A DNA stretch of 32,210 nt from 9FT-COMBO-53-11 sp040900215 (GCA_040900215.1 JBBDZL010000009.1:1-32210), one strand, 5' to 3'. Positions 19,206 to 27,071 are shown, numbered from the stretch's first letter. A program made the numbers and translations. The notes: generated by a model from the letters alone, not told the origin.

Positions 19206-20219
19206 ATGGCTAAGACGCTCCGCGTCTATTTGCCGCCGGAAATGGCGGACGTTTACGAGCGCCACGAGAAGCTGGAAGTCGATCAGATTGACAGCCTCAA
19301 GCGCCATCACGAGAGAAGCCGCCGCTACCGCCAACGCCACAGTCCCAAGCGCTTCCGGATCAAGAAGATCGCCCGGCTCCCGGGGGCGGACGTTTGGGTG
19401 GTGGGCGGCTCGGCGATCCGCCGCGAAATCCATGTCGATTTCACCATGGGCGGCCACGGCTACCGCTATCTCTACATCCCGCTCGATGAGATCTGGATCG
19501 ACCATGCCAATTCCCAACGCGGCGACCTCTGGCCGACGATCTGGCACGAGTACTTCGAGCGGACCCTGATGCGGGGTGGGGTGCACTACGACAACGCCCA
19601 CCGACTGGCCTGCCGGCTGGAGCTCACCCTGCGGGATGGAAAGACCTTTGTCCTCCCGGTCGGAACCTACCGCCAGGAGATCGGGTTTTGCGGGCCGGCC
19701 TCGCTCAAGCTCTACTTGAGCTACCTCGGTCGAAACCTATCTGAGCGCTACCTCGCTCGGCTGTGCAAAACCACCGTCGAGAAAGGGACAGACCCGGTAG
19801 ACATCGTCGCGACGGTGCGGAAGCTGGGGTTCCGGGTTCGGCACTGCGGCCGGCCGCTAACCGAAAGGGAGATCGGCCGGTACTGTCGGTTGGCCCAACC
19901 CGATCAGAAGCTCCGGCGGGAACTGATCGAAAAGGTCCGGAAGCAGGCCGGCGGCGTCAAGGTCCGCAAGGCCTGGACAGTTGAGACCGTTAAGAAGGCG
20001 ATTCGGAGAGGCCGACCCATCCTGGCCAACATCCAGGCAGGCCCGGGATACAGCCAGGGCCACTACGTCCTGATCATCGGCTTCTCCAAGGACCGCTTCG
20101 TGATTTCGGACGCCGATGATGACTTCGGCTACCGGGAGATCCCCATCCCCGAGTTCATGGAACGCTGGTACGAACTCGAGGATGGCACCGTCCGTGAGGG
20201 ATTTGTGATCACGCTCTGA
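19206..20219 (+). CDS. two-domain protease-like protein: HEYFE domain plus C39 peptidase
   Basis: 337 residues, no signal peptide or membrane segment. The C-terminal half matches papain-like C39 peptidases: catalytic Cys162 in GFCGPASLKLYLSYLG, His286 in SQGHYVLIIGF, and Asp302 or Asp304 in SDADDDFGY. The N-terminal half has WHEYFERTLM (His114, Glu115, Glu118) followed by YDNAH (Tyr128, His132), which resembles a zincin-type metal site of the HExxE...H pattern; I cannot name this family. The ATG has a strong ribosome binding site (AAGGAGG, 5 bases upstream), rare in this window. It has its own terminator and stands alone on the plus strand. Confidence 0.8.
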   Translation: MAKTLRVYLPPEMADVYERHEKLEVDQIDSLKRHHERSRRYRQRHSPKRFRIKKIARLPGADVWVVGGSAIRREIHVDFTMGGHGYRYLYIPLDEIWIDHANSQRGDLWPTIWHEYFERTLMRGGVHYDNAHRLACRLELTLRDGKTFVLPVGTYRQEIGFCGPASLKLYLSYLGRNLSERYLARLCKTTVEKGTDPVDIVATVRKLGFRVRHCGRPLTEREIGRYCRLAQPDQKLRRELIEKVRKQAGGVKVRKAWTVETVKKAIRRGRPILANIQAGPGYSQGHYVLIIGFSKDRFVISDADDDFGYREIPIPEFMERWYELEDGTVREGFVITL

Positions 20220-20223
20220 ACCC

Positions 20224-20258
20224 AAGCCCCGATGTGCAAACCACGTCGGGGCTTTTTT
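20224..20258 (+). terminator. intrinsic terminator of the C39 peptidase gene
   Basis: AAGCCCCGATGTG, the loop CAAAC, then CACGTCGGGGCTT and more T (six T in all). The 13-bp stem has one G-U pair. The AGCCCCGACGT side (minus strand) is the same motif as in the rpoA tail palindrome. Confidence 0.9.
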
Positions 20259-20283
20259 ATTGTTAAACTTTCCTTAGGAGGTG

Positions 20284-20491
20284 ATGAAAGATAATTTTCT
20301 TTGGTAGCCTGATAATTTTCCTGGGCGGTTTTTGGCTTCTCAGAAATCTGGGATTAATCTCGGCCGAGTTTTGGGGTGTTTTCTGGCCAACCTTGTTAAT
20401 CCTAATGGGCATTAAGATGCTCTTCGGCCGATACAAGTGGAAGAAATTCTGGAGCCAATTCGAGAACGGGAAAAAGGTTAAGATCGAATAG
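20284..20491 (+). CDS. small membrane protein, DUF5668/LiaF-like, disturbed start
   Basis: The open frame 20291-20491 encodes 66 residues: two hydrophobic segments (IIFFGSLIIFLGGFWLL and FWGVFWPTLLILMGIKMLF) and a basic end (KWKKFWSQFENGKKVKIE). The layout is that of DUF5668 or LiaI-LiaF-type membrane regions. A perfect ribosome binding site (AGGAGGTGAT) lies upstream, but the only ATG (20284) is in another frame and meets a stop after seven codons. One base fewer in the AAA at 20287-20289 would give MKIIFFGSLI. So this is either a one-base error, a frameshift mutation, or an ATA/ATT start. Confidence 0.6.
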
Positions 20492-20498
20492 TTTTACC

Positions 20499-20978
20499 CT
20501 AAGCCGCCGGAACTCGGAAGAACAGCCCCACCACGTAACCGATTAACGCGGCCGAGAGTCCAATCACGGCAATCTTTAATCCCTCGCGCCCCAGGTTCAG
20601 TCCCAGCACCTTGGCCTTGTAAACCCCGAGGACAAACAGCATCACAGCGGAAACCGCTACGGCGACAATGATGGCCGTGGAGATCGGCAGAAGAAAGAAA
20701 GGAATCAGCGGCACCAGCGACCCCACCATCGCCGAAACTCCGACGATCAGGGCATCGGTCACCGCGTGGAACTTAACGATCGAAGAGGTGTAAGCGACCG
20801 CCGCCATCGAAAATGATTCGGCGAAAGTCGCCGCCAAGCCCCCGGCGAGAGTCACCCGCAGGTCACCCGAAGCGACCGCGATCCCTAAAGTTACTCCCAA
20901 AACATTCACCAATCCGTCCTGCCCGCCGAGGATGATGTCTCTCAAGTCAAGTTTTTGATCGCTGATCTCCGGCGTCAT
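20499..20978 (-). CDS. VIT family (CCC1-type) metal ion transporter
   Basis: Membrane protein of 159 residues related to the Fe2+/Mn2+ transporters VIT1 and CCC1. The signature RDIILGGQDGLVNVLGVTLG and the segment LAATFAESFSMAAVAYTSS (first helices) are clear, followed by three hydrophobic helices. The cytoplasmic metal-binding domain of larger members is absent. I chose the ATG at 20978, which overlaps the upstream stop by four bases (ATGA); an earlier start at 21020 would overlap 46 bases. It is co-transcribed with the DUF1684 gene. Confidence 0.88.
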   Translation of the reverse strand: MTPEISDQKLDLRDIILGGQDGLVNVLGVTLGIAVASGDLRVTLAGGLAATFAESFSMAAVAYTSSIVKFHAVTDALIVGVSAMVGSLVPLIPFFLLPISTAIIVAVAVSAVMLFVLGVYKAKVLGLNLGREGLKIAVIGLSAALIGYVVGLFFRVPAA

Positions 20979-21475
20979 TTGTAGTTCTTCTCCCCCGCGC
21001 GGATCGGCACTTTCAACCAATTTTCCAGCGGGGGCAGAGGGCAGGAATAGCCCTCCGTATAAGCGCAGTAAGGGTTGTAGGCGTAATTGAAGTTGAGCTC
21101 AAATTGGCCGTCCTTTTCCTCGACCTCCAAATAGCGCCCGGCGCCGTAGGTTTCGTTTCCCGAGGTGGCGTCCCGGAAAGGCAGAAAATAAGAACCGCTC
21201 TCTGCTTGATAGAGGGTCAATTCGGCCGGCTGGCCGGCGACGGTAAACCCCAGTTTACCGATTCGCTTAAAGGTTTTTTTCTCACCCGAAGAAGTTTCAA
21301 ATTCCAGTGCTTCTTCCGGAACCCCGGCCAAGGAAACTTCAAACTTAAAGGTTGGGTCTTTGGGAAAATATTTCAAACCGGTAAAGGAAGAACGATCCTC
21401 CGCCGGAATTGGAGAATCCTCCCCCGCCTTAAAAAATTCGTCTTTTCTTTTGCGAAACTCAACTAAAGACTCCAT
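20975..21475 (-). CDS. DUF1684 family protein
   Basis: 166 residues, no signal peptide. It matches the DUF1684 pattern: FRKRKDEFFKAGEDSPIPAE, FTGLKYFPKD, LPFRDATSGNETYGAGRYLE, and the end NYAYNPYCAYTEGYSCPLPP with ENWLKVPIRAGEK. No biochemical function is known to me. It starts 43 bases from the divergent DUF5667 gene and overlaps the metal transporter by four bases, so the two form a small operon. TAAAAT on the minus strand (21484-21489) may be its -10, giving a very short leader. Confidence 0.88.
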   Translation of the reverse strand: MESLVEFRKRKDEFFKAGEDSPIPAEDRSSFTGLKYFPKDPTFKFEVSLAGVPEEALEFETSSGEKKTFKRIGKLGFTVAGQPAELTLYQAESGSYFLPFRDATSGNETYGAGRYLEVEEKDGQFELNFNYAYNPYCAYTEGYSCPLPPLENWLKVPIRAGEKNYK

Positions 21476-21480
21476 TTAAC

Positions 21481-21510
21481 TTGATTTTAGCAATCCTCTC
21501 GTGCTATAAA
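21481..21510 (+). promoter_or_regulatory. promoter giving a near-leaderless mRNA for the DUF5667 gene
   Basis: TTGATT (21481-21486), an 18-base spacer, TATAAA (21505-21510). The start would be near 21517, only about two bases before the ATG at 21519, and no ribosome binding site fits. The same 43 bases must also serve the divergent DUF1684 gene. Confidence 0.6.
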
Positions 21511-21518
21511 CATTCAGA

Positions 21519-22157
21519 ATGCTGCGCACCCTGATTTTAGGCCTTACTCTCACTCTTACTCTTACTTTCTTAGGAGGGGCGGTCTCGGCCCAAGAGGGAG
21601 AGGTGGAACCATACGAAGATATCGAAGAGTCCGCCCTCGCCCCTGACAGCCCTTTTTACTTCCTGCGCTCTTGGCAGGAAGCCATTGAAGGATTTATTGC
21701 TAACTTTCAGGGAGATGAAGCCCGCGCCGATTTGGAACTCCGTTTCGCCGAACGGCGGGTCGCCGAAATGAAACGCTTGGCCCGGCTGGGAGAAGACGGA
21801 GAAATCATGGAACGGCTCCGCCAGCGCTGGGAACAGCACCTGGCCCAAGCCCAAGAAAGAGCGGGAAAAGTGAGTGAGCGCCGGGAGGAGATCAAGGAGC
21901 GGATTCTGGAACAGATGGATCGACACCGGATAACCCTGGAGGGGGTTCTGGAACAGGTTCCGGACGAAGCCAAAGATGCGATCAACCGCGCCATCGAGAA
22001 CTACGAAACCCGCCGCACCGAACTTCTGGAAAGCTTCTCGGAGGACCGGGTCGAGGCTCTTAAAGATCGGTTGAAGGAGCGGTTGGATAGTACGATCGAT
22101 CGTTTCCAACTGCGCCGGGAACGTTTCCGCCGACTTTTGGAAAACGGGTTAGAATAA
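21519..22157 (+). CDS. secreted DUF5667 coiled-coil protein
   Basis: 212 residues with an N-terminal signal peptide (MLRTLILGLTLTLTLTFLGG, likely cut after VSA). The DUF5667 signature follows: ALAPDSPFYFLRSWQEAIEG and ADLELRFAERRVAEMKRLA. The rest is a highly charged helical coiled coil (EIMERLRQRWEQHLAQAQER to the end). Such proteins are common in Patescibacteria and of unknown role; they are probably exported or cell-envelope-attached. It is probably transcribed together with the dgkA-type gene four bases downstream. Confidence 0.85.
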   Translation: MLRTLILGLTLTLTLTFLGGAVSAQEGEVEPYEDIEESALAPDSPFYFLRSWQEAIEGFIANFQGDEARADLELRFAERRVAEMKRLARLGEDGEIMERLRQRWEQHLAQAQERAGKVSERREEIKERILEQMDRHRITLEGVLEQVPDEAKDAINRAIENYETRRTELLESFSEDRVEALKDRLKERLDSTIDRFQLRRERFRRLLENGLE

Positions 22158-22160
22158 CCC

Positions 22161-22520
22161 TTGGTGGTTAATTTAATTCGATTAGCAAAATCTTTCCGCC
22201 ATGCTTGGCGCGGTTTGATCCACACCCTCTTCTATCATCAAAATCTACGCATTCATTTAACCGTCGCCGTGGTCGCGGCGGTGTTGGGACTTTACTTTCA
22301 AATTTCTTCCTTTGAATGGTTTGGGATCCTGGTGGCGATCTTCTTGGTCCTGGTGGCCGAGATGATCAACACTTCTCTTGAGGAAATCACCAATTTGGTT
22401 AAAGAAGATCATCACGAACGGGCTCGAATCGCCAAGGATGTTTCGGCCGGAATGGTTCTCCTGGCCACGATCTTCGCTATCTTGGTAGGACTAGCAATCT
22501 TTCTTCCTCGATTTTTCTAG
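22161..22520 (+). CDS. dgkA: DgkA-type diacylglycerol/undecaprenol kinase
   Basis: Small integral membrane kinase of 119 residues. Three hydrophobic helices with the family motifs: HQNLRIHLTVAVVAAVLGLY, VAEMINTSLEEITNLV (catalytic Glu region) and RIAKDVSAGMVLL. Gram-positive-type members act on undecaprenol in cell-wall lipid recycling, and this is the likelier role. The start is TTG at 22161 or GTG at 22164; no ATG fits. It ends four bases before a leftover rpsG stop and an element copy. Confidence 0.88.
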   Translation: MVVNLIRLAKSFRHAWRGLIHTLFYHQNLRIHLTVAVVAAVLGLYFQISSFEWFGILVAIFLVLVAEMINTSLEEITNLVKEDHHERARIAKDVSAGMVLLATIFAILVGLAIFLPRFF

Positions 22521-22524
22521 GGGG

Positions 22525-22537
22525 TTACCACCGAAAG
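22525..22537 (-). pseudogene. leftover 3' end of rpsG
   Basis: After the element core the minus strand reads CTTTCGGTGGTAA, that is Phe-Arg-Trp and stop. The functional gene ends CTTTAGGTGGTAA, the same residues, with one synonymous change (CGG/AGG). Confidence 0.75.
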
Positions 22538-22584
22538 GACGGGCGGAGAAACGCCCTAGCTTTAGGTGGTTTTACCACCTAAAG
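22538..22584 (-). repeat. CTAG/CGTC palindromic element at the rpsG stop
   Basis: The minus strand has X CTTTAGGTGG (22575-22584), a 5-base loop with the TAA stop, and the inverted CCACCTAAAG (22560-22569), a perfect 10-bp stem. The core 22538-22559 (CTAGGGCG...CCGCCCGTC) follows, then the leftover rpsG end. Two hairpins in a row may terminate rpsG transcripts. Confidence 0.85.
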
Positions 22585-23042
22585 TGGGCGAAAGCGCGAT
22601 TGGCTTCGGCCATCCGGTGAACATCTTCCTTCTTTTTCACCGCCGCTCCCTCGTTGTTGTAGGCGGCGATGAATTCCTGCGCCAGTCTCTCGGCAAAAGG
22701 CATCCCCTTTTTGGCCCGAGCCGCATTCACCAACCAGCGAATCGCCAGCGCCTGGGCCCGCTCCGTCCGGACCGGCGCCGGGATCTGGTAAGTCGCCCCC
22801 CCTACCCGCCGGGAATGAACTTCCAGCTGGGGAGTAACATTAATCACGGCTTGGGTCAGCACCAGCAGGGGCTCAGCCCCCAAAGTTTGGGAGGCCTGAT
22901 CCATCGCCCCGTAAACGGCGGCCTGGGCAGTTGCCTTCTTGCCGCTCATCATCACTTGGTTAATAAATTTGGTCGCCACCGTCGAGCCGAACCGGTAATC
23001 GGGCTCGATCGTTCTTTTCCGGACCGCTCCGCCTCTAGGCAT
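22572..23042 (-). CDS. rpsG: 30S ribosomal protein S7
   Basis: Head-nucleating 16S rRNA-binding protein of 156 residues. It opens MPRGGAVRKRTIEPDYRFGS and has KFINQVMMSGKKATAQAAVY, VHSRRVGGATYQIPAPVRTE, and the end MAEANRAFAHFRW. The start overlaps the rpsL tail by eight bases. The stop lies in the loop of an element hairpin. fusA, which usually follows directly, is 3.5 kb away beyond the accessory block. Confidence 0.98.
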   Translation of the reverse strand: MPRGGAVRKRTIEPDYRFGSTVATKFINQVMMSGKKATAQAAVYGAMDQASQTLGAEPLLVLTQAVINVTPQLEVHSRRVGGATYQIPAPVRTERAQALAIRWLVNAARAKKGMPFAERLAQEFIAAYNNEGAAVKKKEDVHRMAEANRAFAHFRW

Positions 23043-23514
23043 TCTCCGCTCCTCCTCCCGCCTCCGGCGGGACCCCGCCGCTGGGCGGTGGCTTCACCGC
23101 CCCGCCCGCGGTCTTTTTCGTCCCGTAAATCGAGCGGCTAGTCTTTCGCGCTTCCACTCCGGCCGTGTCAAAGACTCCCCGCACGATGGTGTATTTGATT
23201 CCCGGCAGATCCTTAACTCGCCCGCCCCGGACCAGTACGATGGCGTGCTCCGCCAGGTTGTGGCCCTCGCCCGGGATGTAGGCGGTGACTTCCCGCCCGT
23301 TGGATAATCGCACTCGAGCCACCTTCCGCAAAGCCGAGTTGGGTTTTTTGGGCGTCATCGTTCTCACCTGCAAAACCACCGCCCGCTTGAAAGGAGCGGC
23401 CAGCGCCCTTCTCCGGCGGCGGATTGAGGAAAAGACTTCGGCCAACGCCGGCGTCTTGGTCCTGTGGGCAATCTTTTTCCTGCCTTTTCGGATCAGCTGT
23501 TGAACGGTTGGCAT
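23035..23514 (-). CDS. rpsL: 30S ribosomal protein S12 with palindrome-derived tail
   Basis: Decoding-centre protein. The core is typical: MPTVQQLIRKGRKK, then TMTPKKPNSALRKVARVRL, then TAYIPGEGHNLAEHAIVLVR and GGRVKDLPGIKYTIVRGVFD. The two lysines where streptomycin resistance arises (TPKKPNS and VRGGRVKDLP regions) are wild type. After SRSIYGTKK, where the family usually stops, 25 extra residues follow (TAGGAVKPPPSGGVPPEAGG and on). They are encoded by palindromes, including CCCGCC-TCC-GGCGGG (23057-23071). The stop of rpoC touches its start. Confidence 0.96.
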   Translation of the reverse strand: MPTVQQLIRKGRKKIAHRTKTPALAEVFSSIRRRRRALAAPFKRAVVLQVRTMTPKKPNSALRKVARVRLSNGREVTAYIPGEGHNLAEHAIVLVRGGRVKDLPGIKYTIVRGVFDTAGVEARKTSRSIYGTKKTAGGAVKPPPSGGVPPEAGGGAENA

Positions 23515-26500
23515 TATTTGCTCTCCTTGTCTTTTTCTTTAGCCCGCTCCCCGGTCGGAATCAGCCGCCCCACGATCACGTTCTCCTTCAGCCCGATCAA
23601 TTTGTCGACTTTACCCGAAGCCGCCGCTTCGGTCAAAATTCGAGTAGTTTCCATAAAGGAAGCGGCGGAGAGCCAAGAGTCGGTCTTGAGCGAAGAGCGA
23701 GTGATTCCCAACAGAACCGCTTCCCCCGTTGCCCGCTTGGCTCCCTTGGGCAGCGCGGCGTTCGTTTGCTCCAGCTGGATCTTGGTGACCACTTCCTCCG
23801 GAATGAACTGGGTACCGCCGGGATCGGTCACCCGAACCTTGTTGAACATCTGCCGGACAATAATCTCCAAATGGATATCGTCCAAGGAGATTCCCTGGCC
23901 GGAATAAACTTTGAGAATCTCATTCACGAGGTATTTCTGGGTCAACGGGATTCCCAAAACGCCCAGGATCTTCTTGGGATCGAGATAGCCTTCGGTCAGC
24001 TGGCGGCCGGCCTCAATCTTCTCCCCGTCTGTAACGAGGATCCCCCGGCCGACCGGCACATCGAACTGCAGCGCTCCTTCCTTTCCGGTCAAGAAGATCT
24101 TCCGGGCCCCGCCCTCCTCCGAAACCGAAATCTTGCCGGCATAGGGCGCGACGTGGGCCTCAAACTTGGGCGTCCGGGCTTCAAAAACCTCCTCGATCCG
24201 AGGCAATCCTTGAGTGATGTCTTGGCTGGTGGCGATTCCTCCCGCGTGCTTGGTCCGCAGGGTCAGCTGGGTTCCCGGCTCCCCAACCGATTGCGCCGCT
24301 ACCAACCCGACCGGGATCCCCACCGCGGCCGGCCGGTTTCGGCCGAGGTCCAAACCATAGCAAGCGGCGCAGACCCCATGCCGGCTCTCACAGGTTAGCG
24401 GGGAACGAATCTTAACTTCGGTAATCCCCGAAGTTTCAATCGCTTCCGCCGTCAAAGCATCAATCAGTTCGTTCTTTTTGATTAGCACTTTCCCGCGGAA
24501 TTTCACATCCTCCGCCGCGGTTCTCCCGTTCAGCCGGCGGGCAAAAGTAATCAAGAAGGTTTCCTCCTCCTTGGTAAGAGAAATTGAGTTCTTGGTCTTG
24601 CAATCGGCTTCCCGGATCAGGACATCCTGGGCCACATCCACCAATCGGCGGGTGAGATAGCCGGCGTCGGCCGTCCGCAGAGCGGTGTCGACCAAACCCT
24701 TGCGGGCTCCCCGGGCCCCGACGAAGTACTCAAAGCTGGTTAGACCTTCCCGATAGTTGGAACGGATCGGCAGCTCAACCACTTTTCCGGTTGGGTCGAC
24801 CACGTGCCCCCGCATTCCCGAGATCTGCTTCACCTGGTCGCGGGTGGCACGGGCCGCCCCGGAGGCGATGATCAGCTTGATTGGGTTATCCGGACCCAGA
24901 GCGTCCCAAGCCAAATCATCCAGGGTGCTGGTGGCTTCTGCCCAGACCACTCGGGAAAGCTCCCGCCGTTCGGAATCGGTGATCAGCCCCCGGCGAAAGT
25001 TTTGGTCAATCTCGATTACTTTCCTTTCCGCCTCGGCCAAAACTTTGGGTTTCTCGGGAGGAACCACGCCGTCGAAAACCGAGATGGAAACCCCCGAGTA
25101 GGCCGCGTAGTGAAAGCCGAGTTCTTTAATCGCGTCTACCAGATCGGCCACCACCTGATCCTCCTGCCCCGCTGCCAGTGCTTTGGAAATGAGATCTTTG
25201 GCCTCCTTCGCCCCGACTTTGCCGTTGTGGAACCGGAGGAAGTCGGGCAGAACGGCGTTGAAGATCACCCGACCGACGGTGGTGACTAAGGTTTCCCCTT
25301 CGATGGCCACCTTAATCCTCTCCCGCAAGAAGATCTTCCCCAAGTCGTAAGCGAGCAGGGCTTCCGATTCGCTACCGAAGGATTTGAGCTGGTCTTCCTT
25401 CCGCTCTTCCTCACCGGGCGTAACGCTCGTCAGGTAGTAGGTTCCCAAAACTTGCTCCTTGTTTGGGAAAGCAATCGGCTCGCCGGTCGCCGGACGGAGG
25501 AGATTGTTGGTCGAAATCATCGTTTTTTTAACTTCCTCGATCGCCCGCTTCGAAATCGGCAAGTGGACCGCCATCGCATCGCCGTCAAAATCAGCGTTGA
25601 AGCCGGCGCAGACGTTCGGATGGAGCTGGATCGCCGAGCCGTCCACCAATACCGGGTAGAAGCCGAGAATCGAAAGGCGGTGCAAGGATGGCGCCCGATT
25701 CAAGAGAACAGGATGGTCCTCCACCAGCTGTTCCAGGATTTCCCAAACCTCGTCCGACCGCTCCTCCAAGTAGGTCTTGGCGCTTCGCAGATTGGAGGCG
25801 GACCCCCGCAGAAGAATCTCCCGCAGAACGTGGGGCTTCCAAAGCTCCAAAGCCATCTCCCGCGGAATCCCCACTTGATTTAATTTCAGATGGGGCCCGA
25901 CCACAACGACGGAACGGCCCGAGTAATCCACCCGCTTCCCAAGCAGGTTTTGCCGAAACCGCCCCTGCTTGCCGGAAAGGAGGTCGGCAAAAGACCGGAG
26001 GGTCTTTTTGCCGCGCCGAACCTTCCCCCGCCGGGCCTTGGAGGAATCAATCAACCCATCCACCGCTTCCTGCAGCATCCGCTTTTCGTTGCGGACAATG
26101 ATCTCCGGCGCCCCCAGCTCCAAGAGCTGGCGCAAGCGGTTGTTGCGGTTGATCACCGTTCGGTAAAGGTCGTTCAGGTCAGAAGTCGCAAACCGGCCGC
26201 CCTCCAACTGAACCATCGGCCGCAGGTCGGGCGGGATCACCGGCAGAACGGTTAGGATGAACCAGGCCGGTTCCACCCCGGCATTCTTCAACCCTTCTAC
26301 AATCCGCAGCCGACGGCGGGCCCAAATCCCCCGTTCTCCCCGGCTATCCTGGACTGTCTTGCGCAGCTGAATGGAAATCTTGCCGAGGTCCACTAAGGAA
26401 AGCGCCCGCCGAATTGCTTCTGACCCCATCATGATTTCGGCGAATTCCTTGAGGTGGGGCAGGGCCAACTCGGCCTCCCGCTCCGAAAGGACCGAGAAAA

Positions 26501-27071
26501 GCTTTACTCCTTTGATAATCTCCAAACCCTCCCGCTTGGCGTCCAGGATCTTGGCCTTGTTGGCCGGATCCGGCTCCTGCTTGAGCCGCTGATCGAACTC
26601 GCGCTCGAAACTTTCCAGCGCGGAAGCGCGTTTGTCGCGGTCAAACTCGGTTACTAAGTAGCGGGAGAAATAGATCACGCCCTCGACATCTCGGGAGGAA
26701 ACGCCCAAAAGGATGCTGATCAGGGAAGGGATCCCGCGGAAGAACCAAATGTGGGCCACCGGCGAAGCCAAGGAAATGTGCCCCATCCGCTCTCGGCGGA
26801 CGCGCTTGCTGGTGACCTCCACCCCGCACTTGTCGCAGATGATCCCCTTAAAGCGGGCCTTCTTGTACTTCCCGCAGTAGCACTCGTAATCTTTGGTCGG
26901 CCCGAAGATCCGTTCGTCGAAAAGCCCATCCTTTTCGGACTTGAAGGTCCGGTAGTTGATCGTCTCCGGCTTGGTGACTTCACCGTAAGACCAGTCCTTG
27001 ATCACCTCGGGCGAGGCGACCTTAATCCGCAAAGAATCAAATTCTCGAAAAGCTTCCAAACCGCTAGGCAT
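23514..27071 (-). CDS. rpoC: RNA polymerase beta' subunit
   Basis: Catalytic subunit of 1185 residues. The N-terminal zinc site is YECYCGKYKKARFKGIICDK followed by CGVEV; the Mg-binding catalytic motif is CAGFNADFDGDAMAVH; the C-terminal zinc site is CESRHGVCAACYGLDLGR; the trigger-loop region is GLVAAQSVGEPGTQLTLRTK. No large inserted domains were seen. The start at 27071 is two bases from the rpoB stop; the stop overlaps the rpsL start by one base. A strong consensus promoter upstream of rpoB drives both. Confidence 0.98.
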   Translation of the reverse strand: MPSGLEAFREFDSLRIKVASPEVIKDWSYGEVTKPETINYRTFKSEKDGLFDERIFGPTKDYECYCGKYKKARFKGIICDKCGVEVTSKRVRRERMGHISLASPVAHIWFFRGIPSLISILLGVSSRDVEGVIYFSRYLVTEFDRDKRASALESFEREFDQRLKQEPDPANKAKILDAKREGLEIIKGVKLFSVLSEREAELALPHLKEFAEIMMGSEAIRRALSLVDLGKISIQLRKTVQDSRGERGIWARRRLRIVEGLKNAGVEPAWFILTVLPVIPPDLRPMVQLEGGRFATSDLNDLYRTVINRNNRLRQLLELGAPEIIVRNEKRMLQEAVDGLIDSSKARRGKVRRGKKTLRSFADLLSGKQGRFRQNLLGKRVDYSGRSVVVVGPHLKLNQVGIPREMALELWKPHVLREILLRGSASNLRSAKTYLEERSDEVWEILEQLVEDHPVLLNRAPSLHRLSILGFYPVLVDGSAIQLHPNVCAGFNADFDGDAMAVHLPISKRAIEEVKKTMISTNNLLRPATGEPIAFPNKEQVLGTYYLTSVTPGEEERKEDQLKSFGSESEALLAYDLGKIFLRERIKVAIEGETLVTTVGRVIFNAVLPDFLRFHNGKVGAKEAKDLISKALAAGQEDQVVADLVDAIKELGFHYAAYSGVSISVFDGVVPPEKPKVLAEAERKVIEIDQNFRRGLITDSERRELSRVVWAEATSTLDDLAWDALGPDNPIKLIIASGAARATRDQVKQISGMRGHVVDPTGKVVELPIRSNYREGLTSFEYFVGARGARKGLVDTALRTADAGYLTRRLVDVAQDVLIREADCKTKNSISLTKEEETFLITFARRLNGRTAAEDVKFRGKVLIKKNELIDALTAEAIETSGITEVKIRSPLTCESRHGVCAACYGLDLGRNRPAAVGIPVGLVAAQSVGEPGTQLTLRTKHAGGIATSQDITQGLPRIEEVFEARTPKFEAHVAPYAGKISVSEEGGARKIFLTGKEGALQFDVPVGRGILVTDGEKIEAGRQLTEGYLDPKKILGVLGIPLTQKYLVNEILKVYSGQGISLDDIHLEIIVRQMFNKVRVTDPGGTQFIPEEVVTKIQLEQTNAALPKGAKRATGEAVLLGITRSSLKTDSWLSAASFMETTRILTEAAASGKVDKLIGLKENVIVGRLIPTGERAKEKDKESK

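Noticed and set aside
23424..24398. Plus-strand open frame of 324 codons
   Set aside because: Antisense to rpoC and rpsL; composition is low-quality and no family features are visible.
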